Below, in pieces: positions 56,240 through 64,000 of a DNA stretch of 64,000 nt (its first letter is position 1; each line of letters opens with the position of its first letter). The notes beneath the pieces were generated by a model. That model worked only from the letters and a program-made list of their open reading frames with translations, ran no database searches and was not told where the DNA came from. This DNA is from Geosiphon pyriformis (taxonomy: Eukaryota; Glomeromycota; Glomeromycetes; Archaeosporales; Geosiphonaceae): contig JAAOMT010000303.1 of assembly GCA_016748015.1 (NCBI GenBank), positions 190,257 through 254,256 of the forward strand, written 5' to 3'. The position numbers were made by a program, and so were the translations under genes.

Positions 56240-56510
56240 AATAGCTTCAAAACAAAAAATAATTACAGCAATATATATTAAAACTAAAATTAAAAGAAAA
56301 TTAATTTAATTAATTCTAGATAATAGATCTATTAAAAACATTATTATCTATTAGTTAATACAAAAACTTAAATAAAATGTTAATAGATCTGCCTAAACAG
56401 TAATCATTACTTTTAATAACATAAAAAAACATCAGTAAGAAAAATTGACAATTTCTTTTTTATAATTAATGAAATTACTATTTTTGTTAAAGTTTTTATT
56501 ATAAATATAC
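56240..56510 (+). pseudogene. E1b protease start, cut by E2
   Basis: Reads LILDNRSIKNIIIY-LIQKL (LDSGSAGSIITYQLMQQL in B) and EITIFVKVFIINIL, where E2 begins at 56511. The catalytic DSG is DNR. Confidence 0.65.
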
Positions 56511-57177
56511 TGTTACAGGTTGGAGTAACAAGTTAACGGATAGCAAAAGAGAACAGAATTGTAGAATAATGGAAATAATCAAAAGAAATTCAACTTCAAA
56601 GAGTGAATTGAATAAGTATGAATTCAATGTGCAAGATTAGTCTCATAAAATATCTCAGTCACTATACTTTTCAAAGATAACTGGGGAATCTGAAAGTAGA
56701 GGAATAGTCCATACTGTCAACAATTAATCACACCTGGTATAATTCTATGCCTCACATTGGCGCTCTTAGAATTCAATATCAAGTATTAAATATACTCTTT
56801 AGTCATGTTTTATTCAATAATTTTTAAATGCTGCAATTACATGTTTTAGGAAAAGGGTAAAGAATAACCAACAAGTAATCTTTTATCTTTAAGATGTTCA
56901 GATACTTGAAAGTAGGGAAAGGGAAATTAGTAATAAGAGAAGAATTGAGATGAAGTTGTTATTTTATTTTTTTATTTCTTTTTGATTCTTATATGCTTTT
57001 TTACAGCTAAGAGATTCATTGCTTATATAATTGTTAAAAGTGGTTAATGATCAAGTCAATGATTAAGTCAATGATCAGATCAATGATTACTTACTAAAAA
57101 TAGAGTGGCTAATTTATATGACATTAGTGGCTAATATATGTAATAATTAATAAGAAATATAAGTTTCAACTATAACA
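56511..57177 (-). repeat. E2 3' LTR (667 bp)
   Basis: Starts tgttacaggttggagtaac, ends actataaca. Identical in large blocks to 63508-64000. Contains three tandem short repeats (aatgatcaagtc, aatgattaagtc, aatgatcagatc) at about 57047-57088. Confidence 0.9.
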
Positions 57178-57803
57178 TTATTCTCTCCAAAAAGATTAAG
57201 CTCCAGCAAAATTAAGCTATTTATGGTGTAATCTATTGGAAGAATTTTATCTAACTCAAAGCTAACTAGTTTGTTAAAGTCTTTTGTTGATAAAGTATAT
57301 AATACTTGAAGCAAAATGAGTTTTGTATCCAGGAGACCAAATCTTTGTATTAGAGTTTTGGCTCTTTTAGCAATAGTTAAAACTCTTGAGACATCTAACT
57401 GTATAATGCCCAAAATTTCTGTCTGCATCTCTAAAGTTGTTTTCTTTATGAGTTTTATATCCTCTATGATTTTACCAAAACAATCATAGAGTTCTAATTG
57501 CCTTTCATATAACAAGTTTTTGTCTATAAGTAAGATTTCTTGAAGTGTTTTTCCAATTGTGTTGAAAGGTGGAAGTATAACTGCTGTTATACTTTCCAAC
57601 AGATATTTATCCATTTTACTACCAATTCTTTCTCTTCTGGTAATAGTTTTCTTTGGTCTAATAACAGTATATGTTCCACTGTATTCAGTTATGGTGGTTT
57701 GTTTTCTAATAGTCAGAGTAGCATTTGGATAGTTTTTGATCCAATACTCATGAAGAATATAGAAGGCATTTTGAATGTTTTGATCCAAAAAATAATTGTT
57801 CAT
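57147..57803 (-). CDS. E2 ORF3, 218-aa accessory protein of unknown function
   Basis: Open frame after integrase; first ATG at 57803 (MNNYFLDQNIQNAFYIL), with an open upstream extension to 57899 lacking ATG. It ends GENNVIVETYISY with the last ten codons and the stop inside the 3' LTR. Ser/Thr/Lys-rich middle (ITRRERIGSKMDKYLLESI), then helical Leu/Ile-rich stretches. No signal peptide or membrane segment. Position, length (B: 221 aa) and the LLELNL end parallel B's ORF3 (LTELSL), pointing to a common accessory gene. Function unknown. Confidence 0.65.
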   Translation of the reverse strand: MNNYFLDQNIQNAFYILHEYWIKNYPNATLTIRKQTTITEYSGTYTVIRPKKTITRRERIGSKMDKYLLESITAVILPPFNTIGKTLQEILLIDKNLLYERQLELYDCFGKIIEDIKLIKKTTLEMQTEILGIIQLDVSRVLTIAKRAKTLIQRFGLLDTKLILLQVLYTLSTKDFNKLVSFELDKILPIDYTINSLILLELNLFGENNVIVETYISY

Positions 57804-57904
57804 GTTAATTAAAAATACCTCTGTTTTGGGAATGGTGCATTTATTTATACTTGATTTTTGCTGATTATTTGAATTAGTATTACCAAAATAGGCAGCCAAT
57901 CAGG

Positions 57905-59165
57905 TCATTTATGATATTTTTTAAGTCGTGTACTGTGAACAGGACAATTATTGAAGATTGTTCCAGATTGATCTTGAAGAATATAAGAATCATTGTTTAA
58001 AACTTTGTTGACTATAAAGGGTTCTTTCTATTAGCTAAAGAATTTATTACCATAAATATTGTCTTTATCTGAATGGTATTTCAATACCAAGTCACCAACA
58101 CTTAAAGAAAATATTTTATAGGTTTTCTTTTTCTTAAACTTTTTTTGGAACTGTTTTATCTTTTCAAAAGCAATTATTCGTGCTTCTACCAAGGAGTCAA
58201 GAATGATACCAAGTCTTTTTTGTAAAATGTCTTTGTAATTTCCTATTGTGATCTCTTTAAAGAGTATTGTTTCAATATCAGTTTCTATTGGTAGTGTTGC
58301 CATGTGTTTATAGAGCAGATAAAAAGATTCATAACTTGTTATGTCATGATTTACAGTTCTATAAGCAAACAAAGCTGAAGACAGTACTTTGTCCCATAAG
58401 TTTGTTTCTTTACTGGTTTTGGCTAGGGTTTTACATAATGTTCTATTAAAATGTTCTACTAGGCCATTTGTTTGGAGGTAATAAGAGAAAGAAAGTTTAT
58501 GACGTATTCTCATTTTTCTACAAAGTTCTTCAACCAGTGTACTGAGAAAAGCTCTTTTTCTATCAGATAAAAGTTCTTTGAAACAGCCATAACAGTAAAT
58601 AATATCTTCATAAATGAAATTGGTTATTAAGACTGCTGTTTGGTCTGGGGTGGCTCTTGCTTCTACTCACTTTGTAAGATAGTTGGTAGTTGTAATAATA
58701 TATCTGTTGCTATCAAGAGTGATTGTTAAAGATCCAACAACATCTATACCAATTCTGTCAAAGAGTTGACCAACAGAGATTGGTTGGATGTTTTCTTTGT
58801 GATTGGGTTTGCCTCTTCTTTGGCAGATGTTATAGGTTTTAATGTATTCAGCAATGTCTTTTCTTAAGATAGGCCAATAATAACAAACTAAAGTTTTCTG
58901 AATTGTTTTTGTTTTTCTAAAGTGTTCAGCTAATGGGTCAGTGTGCATGTTATATATTACAATTTCTTTTTCTTCAAATCTGATGACTCTTTGGAAGCAG
59001 TCAAAATCTTTTCTGTTTCTTTTATATAATTGGTTCTAGTGGATCAAATAGAAATTTGATTGTTTGTGTAAATGTTTTCTTTGCTGTCAAGTGTATTCTG
59101 ATGGGTGTTGTCCTTTACCCAAAAATTCTATTAAAGCAGAGTAATTGTCCAAGTCCATTATTGTG
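57905..59165 (-). pseudogene. E2 integrase
   Basis: MDLDNYSALIEFLGKGQHPS (59.16 kb). Zinc region MHTDPLAEHFRKTKT with TYNICQRRG (first Cys now Asn-Ile). Core: RIGIDVVGSLTI (first Asp kept), ELLSDRKRAFLS (second Asp kept), NGLVEHFNRTLCKTLAKTS (Glu kept). The C-terminal part ends NKFFS, two stops, then KEPFIVNKVLNNDSYILQ (GPF module with Gly to Glu). Open stretches 58667-58948 and 58031-58513; about five stops. Confidence 0.85.
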
Positions 59166-59169
59166 TTTG

Positions 59170-60500
59170 TTTTTATAAAGGAATTACTAATAATTAAGTT
59201 GGTTTGGTTTGAGAGGTTGTACTGTCACTGAATAGTAAGTCTAAATAAAATGTTAGTGTTTTGATAATTTGCTCCTTTGTGGTGTTGAATATTATAGTCA
59301 AATTCATCTAAGTGGAGTATTCAGCGAGTTATTTATTTGTGTTTCAGCTTCTTTTTCTTGCACAGCCAAACCAAGGCTTGATGATCTGTTACCACTAAGA
59401 ATTTTGTACCAAGAAGATATTGATTCCAGTAGTTAGTAGCCCAAACTACTGCTACGCATTTCTGTTCTGTAACTGAATAGTTTTTTTTTGCTGGTGTGAA
59501 GAATTTACTGGCATATGCTATGGCATGTTCTCTGCCATTTTCATTTTTCTGTGAAAGGACAGCACCAAGTCCATAGCCAGATGTATCAGTGTGGAGAATA
59601 AAAGATTGGTCCAGATCAGGTTGTTTGAGAATTGGTTCAGTAACAAGTTTTTTCTTCAGAAATTCAAAAGCTTTTTGTTGATGAGTGCCTTAGTGATAAT
59701 TGACATTTTTTCTGAGTAGCTGATTAAGAAGAAAGGCGATTTTGGAGAAATTCTTGATAAATTTGTGATAGTAAGAGACCAAACCAAAAAAAGAGCATAG
59801 TTCAAGAACATTTATTGGTTGTTTAATGTTTTGAACTTTTTCAACTTTAGCTGGATCAGGGAAGATTCCATCTTTTGTAATAAGATGACCAAGAAACTGA
59901 GTGGATTGGTGTTCAAAGAAAGATTTGATTGGGTTGATCTTAAGGCCAGCATTTTAGAGCAGGTCAAAAACCTTTTGTAAATGTTCAAGGTGTTTATTCC
60001 AGGTTTTTGAATAGATCATTATGTCATCCAAGTAAACCAGAACAAAGTTTTTTTTTACTGATTCAAACACTTTATTCATTAGGCATTGAAAGATAAGAGG
60101 AGCATTGGTAAGACCAAAAAACATAACTGTGAATTCATAAGTGTCATACTTGGTGATAAAGGCAGTTTTTTTTTTGCTTTCTGAATTCATCTTTACTTGT
60201 CAAAATTCAGCAGTTAAGTCAATGGTTGAGAAAAAAGCAGCACCATTGAATTTATCTAGCATTGCATTAATTTTGGGAAGTAGGTATATGTCTCTTATAG
60301 TGATGGCATTTAGTTGGCAGTAGTCAACACAAAAGCATAGAGTTCCACTTTTCTTGAATACCACTACAACTGGAAAAGCCCATTCACTTTTGGTTTCTTG
60401 TATGAATTCAAGATCTTTTATCCAGTTTATCTCTTTCTTGATAAATTCATCATTGTGTTGATTGGATTGATAAGGCTTCAAATGGATGGAGTGAGTTTCT
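59170..60500 (-). pseudogene. E2 reverse transcriptase-RNase H
   Basis: RT: IKKEINWIKDLEFIQETKSE, LCFCVDYCQLNAITIRDIYL, FFSTIDLTAEF, AFITKYDTYEFTVMFFGLTN, and the canonical active site VLVYLDDIMIYSKTWNK. Then FEHQSTQFLGHLITKDGIFP and GLVSYYHKFIKNFSKIAF. RNase H: ILHTDTSGYGLGAVLSQKNE, YASKFFTPAKKNYSVTEQKC and FLVVTDHQALVWLCKKKK. The only RT in the window with an unaltered YxDD. A few stops at former Trp/Gln codons. Confidence 0.87.
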
Positions 60501-60532
60501 TTGGTGATAATAATGTGTTGTATTACATGGGT

Positions 60533-61817
60533 TCATCCAGAGGTGTCACCTTCTTTTGAGATAACTGGGCTATTTCTAGCCAACAGATTTTCAATATCTA
60601 TTTTTCTTTCTTCAGAGAAAGGTTCTTTTTGTTTTACAACTAGTGATTGGATTTTAGGTAGTTCATTTTCAAAGAACTTTTGTACTTCTTTAAGTTCTTC
60701 TCGAGGTATCAAGCTAATTGGTTTCCAATTTTTGTAATAGATTAGACAGAATTTGTATTCATCATTTGGTAAATACAAAGGTTTATTAGCACTGTGCACA
60801 AGAGCCATACCACCAATAACTGTATTTTGCTTTCTTGCTAGGTTTTCTGTCAAAGGTTCTTTTAAGGATATTATAGTAGGACCAGCAGATCAGCTTGTTA
60901 TTTACCATGATTCCTTTTTTGTCAGCTTTAACATTGTCCAGTGGCTTGCCATTGCTGGTGAAGATGATATAAGCAAGTTTAGCAGTTTCTTCTGGTTCTT
61001 CTTAATCTTCTTCATCATCACTCTTATTATTATCTAATTCATCTGATTGTTCTTCTTCTTGGTTTTGCTTGAGTACTGGAGGAGTTGTCCAATGTTGGCA
61101 TTTAACCACAATGGGTCTCTCATCACATCTGATGGTTAGCTCACAAAGTTCATAGTTAAGTAGTGCTTTGGCTTTCTTAAGCCATTTATTACCAACAATG
61201 ATGGTATACTCTTTTGCTTCAGATACTTCCATATCTGTTTCAATGCTGATATCATTAATGTGAACAGGAATAGCTTTGGCTATGCCTAGGCCTTTCTTCT
61301 TGTCACTATGTATATTAGTCATTGGTCTTGTGGAAGGCTCATCAATTTTTCTGCCAATTGCTTTAAAAAAATGTTTGGCAATTACACTAACAGATGATCC
61401 ACTGTTTAGGATCAGATTAATAAAGTAACCAGGCACTTGGGCTTTACAAATCAGAAGGGTGAAATTGCTGTTATCAGCAAGTTCAGCTTGGTGAGAGTGT
61501 TTGTTGGTTTTTGGTGTCTTCTTTTTTGGTATCAATGATTTGCAAAGATCTTTTCTGAACTGTGGATGGGCCATTAGTTGGCCAAATGTAATGTGTACTG
61601 GGGTTTCCATGAGATTTTTAACAACAGAATAGGATCCAGATTTTTGTACAATTTTTGAGAGTTCCAACTTTGGAGGATTTTTAAAAACCTTAGTCTTTGG
61701 TGGCTCATTGTTATCAGCAGATAATTTGGATGCTTTGTTTGGGTCCAAGATGAAATTAACCTTGGCTTTCTTCTTTTTTTTGGTTGATTCAGAGGTGTTG
61801 ATTGCTAGTTCATCCAT
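60533..61817 (-). pseudogene. E2 aspartic protease and protease-RT spacer
   Basis: A 271-codon open stretch (61002-61817) with a basic N-terminus (STKKKKKAKVNFILDPNKAS), HITFGQLMAHPQFRKDL, the protease site LILNSGSSVSVIAKHFFKAI (catalytic Asp changed to Asn) and TIIVGNKWLKKAKALLNY. Acidic tail QEEEQSDELDNNKSDDEED. After stops the spacer (60533-60853) reads ARKQNTVIGGMALVHSANKP, LPKIQSLVVKQKEPFSEERK. The LNSG change would inactivate the protease. Confidence 0.8.
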
Positions 61818-61889
61818 ATCATAATTATTATTAGTTAAGTTAAAAGCATAAAAAAAGTTTTCTTCTAATTGGCTTGCACTCTCACCCTT

Positions 61890-63495
61890 TGAAAGTACAC
61901 TTATTAGTTTAAAGGCTGATAAACAGTGGCTTCAACTAGGGGATCCTTTCCAAAGAAATTGATGTTGGCATGATTGGTTCTTTGGTTGGGAATATTATTG
62001 TTAATAGTTCTGTTGTTTTGATTGTTATTGTTTCTAAAAGCTGGAGAGAGCAATGGAAGATTGTTGCAGTCTCTTAAGAAGTGTTCAGTTAGTCCACAAT
62101 GATAGCACACAGATGGGCCACAATTTTGCTGTTTTTGATATAGTGGTTGTTGAGGCTGATTGAAACGGGTTTCAAATTTGGATTTTTGGAGTTGTTGATT
62201 CTCTCTAACTGTTTGGGCCAATGGTTCTAATAGCCAGGCAAAATTAGCTGTAAATCTATCTATTAACTGTTCATTTGGGTTTTGAGTTTGGGCAGCAAAA
62301 GAGATAGCAGCTATTTGGGGAGCAGGAGCCATAACAAGAGCAAGAGCAAAAACTAGAAGTGTAGATCCTAAGTGTATTCTTTGATTATCTTCTATTTTCT
62401 GAGCAAGTTCAATGGCCATATCTATTATGGGATTATCTTTCAAGGCCAGAAAGGGCCAAAGAGCATATGATAGATCACTTTTCAGTCCTTTTATAAAGGA
62501 ATGTATTTTCTGCTTTTCTGTCCAATTTCTTCCAGAGTCTACCTATTTAATGAGTTTTCTTATTGCTTTGGTATATTCTGTCACAACCTCATCAGGGCCT
62601 TGAGTTCTTTTTTCTAATTCCATACACCATTTTGAAATTAAGATGGGAATTCTAAATTTAGTTTTAAACTGGCTAGTGAAAGAGGTGTTGTCTTCTCCAG
62701 CATTTGCCAGTGTCCATCTAATAATTTTTTGCTGAGCATTGGCATTGGTTTCTTGTAAGAACCAAGTAGCAGGAGAGCCTTAGAGGTAGCCACCAACGAT
62801 TTGGAACTTGTATTTATTATCATATTGGTTTGCTATGGCAGCTCTTTCAAAATCATCCAACCATTCAATTGAATCTTGGGCATCATCTTTGAATAATAAT
62901 AATGAGGTGTTGTTTCTTCATCCTAAAGCAGTCTGTATACTTTGGAGGGCAATCAGAATGTTTTGTTGCAGAGGGTCTTGAGCCATTGGTTCAGGTGTAA
63001 CTGTTTGTGTGGAGTGTTCTGATTCACTTGAAAAGAGATCAAAAACAGAAGTGGTTTAATAGTTTTTTTCTTCTGTTTCAAGAGGAGTTTCTGTTGATTG
63101 ATAAGCAGCAATTTAAATGTGAATTTAATGATTCAGATATTCGAAATCAGGAGGCTGTTGTTCAAAGGTTGTAGAATATAAGAGCTGATTAATACTGTTG
63201 TTTCTTTTTTCAAAGTCATCTTCAAAATAAGCTTGGTCAAAATAATAAGTTGTATAAGTTGTATAGGTTTCAGCTGAATACTCATTCAGGAACCAGTTCC
63301 AAAAGTCTTGGAATTGTCTGCTGAATTTTTCTTCAATGAGAAAGCAAATCAAGCAGAAGGGCAAAAGATTAAGTTCAATAAAGTCTAGATTGTTTTTGTT
63401 GTATGTTTTTAAGTGTTTTTTTGATTGTTGTGACAGGTATGAATAATCACCTATACAAATAGAAAACAAAGTGAATTTTGACAACCTCACAGGGA
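61890..63495 (-). pseudogene. E2 gag
   Basis: N-terminal domain 63125-63495 (open from the PBS, no ATG near the start): FLIEEKFSRQFQDFWNWFLN, YYFDQAYFEDDFEKR. Capsid 62.95-62.44 kb: DSIEWLDDFERAAIANQYDN, SPATWFLQETNANAQQK, GLKSDLSYALWPF. The C-terminal open stretch 61904-62443 has an intact CCHC knuckle at 62066-62107 (CYHCGLTEHFLRDC) and an Asn-rich tail. Two to four stops in the capsid part. Confidence 0.83.
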
Positions 63496-63502
63496 GCACC
63501 AC
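63485..63502 (-). other. E2 primer-binding site
   Basis: The minus strand after the LTR reads taaaagtggtgctccctgtgagg; TGGTGCTCCCTG matches the PBS core of A, B, D, X and Y although it lies about six bases from the LTR. Confidence 0.55.
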
Positions 63503-63507
63503 TTTTA

Positions 63508-64000
63508 TGTTACAGGTTGGAGTAACAAGCTAATAGATAGCAAGGGAGAATAGGATTGTAGGATGATGGAAATAATCAAAGGGAATTTAACTTCAAAGAG
63601 TGAATTGAATAAGTATGAATTCAATATGCGAAATTAGTCTCATAAAATATCTCAGTTGCTATACTTTTCAAAGATAACCAGGGAATCTGAAGGTAGAGAA
63701 ATAGTCTGTACTGTCAACAATTAATCATGCCTGGTATAATTCTATGCCTCACATCAGCACTCTTAAAATTCAATATTAGGTATCAAATGTACTCTTTAGT
63801 CACGTTTTATTCAATAATCTTCAAATGCTACAATTATATGTTTCAGGAAAAGGGTAAAGAATAACCAACAAGTAATCTTTTATCTTTAAGATGTTCAGAT
63901 ACTTGAAAGTAGGGAAAGGGAAATTAGTAATAAGAAAAGAATTGAGATGAAGTTGTTATTTTATTTTTTTATTTCTTTTTGATTCTTACATGCTTTTCTA
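63508..64000 (-). repeat. E2 5' LTR, first 493 bp in window
   Basis: Starts tgttacaggttggagtaacaa, matching 56511 onward with scattered transitions. The rest lies beyond the window edge. Confidence 0.9.

Larger units (their letters stand above)
53240..56510 (+). mobile_element. Element E1b (B family), extreme A+T-converted copy
   Basis: Plus-strand relative of element B: 5' LTR 53240-54211, PBS, gag, knuckle and protease up to 56510, where E2 is inserted. Amino-acid blocks still align with B along the whole length while G and C are nearly gone. Confidence 0.8.
56511..64000 (-). mobile_element. Element E2 (Ty3/gypsy without dUTPase), 5' LTR runs off window
   Basis: 3' LTR 56511-57177, ORF3, integrase, RNase H/RT, protease, gag, PBS, 5' LTR from 63508. 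Reads more cleanly than E1a or E1b, so younger. No dUTPase or Cys-rich linker between protease and RT: the protease frame (61002-61817) is followed directly by a short spacer and RT. Confidence 0.9.

Overview
The window looks like a piece of a large, AT-rich, repeat-choked fungal genome, most likely an arbuscular-mycorrhizal (Glomeromycotina) or similar early-diverging fungus. That placement is inference. It rests on short GT-AG introns (about 70-200 bp) in the two host genes, a fungal-length NADPH-cytochrome P450 reductase, very low CpG outside those genes, and massive nesting of Ty3/gypsy retrotransposons. No bacterial operons, rRNA, tRNA or CRISPR arrays were seen.

Left block (1-42.3 kb). 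Element A (minus) is interrupted at 7340/29452 by element X (plus). X is interrupted in its protease by element B (minus, 10550-20531, two 1014-bp LTRs, 4-bp target duplication ACAT) and in its reverse transcriptase by element Y (plus, from 23005). A deletion fused Y to the tail of X's 3' LTR at about 29305. A's gag start and 5' LTR resume at 29452-31396. Next comes element D (minus, 31637-41660), inserted into an older LTR (Z, 31401-31636 plus 41661-42325).

Gene island (42.3-52.4 kb). It holds a decayed LINE-type ORF1 relic, an AT-rich spacer, a complete three-exon TRM112 gene, an unidentified GC-richer ORF, a broken Fanzor/TnpB-like RuvC nuclease relic, and a complete eight-exon NADPH-cytochrome P450 reductase gene on the minus strand.

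Right block (52.4-64 kb). This is a second nest: E1a (minus) is broken in its 3' accessory ORF by E1b (plus, B family, almost completely converted to A+T), which is broken in its protease by E2 (minus, fairly fresh, running off the window).

The A/B/D/X/Y lineage has an unusual layout: LTR, PBS, gag with CCHC knuckle, aspartic protease, Cys-rich zinc-ribbon-like segments, dUTPase, RT-RNase H, integrase with GPF-type tail, an extra 3' ORF, LTR. In B and in E2 the stop codon of this extra ORF lies inside the LTR. No copy looks functional. Damage is overwhelmingly G:C to A:T and repeatedly hits catalytic residues.
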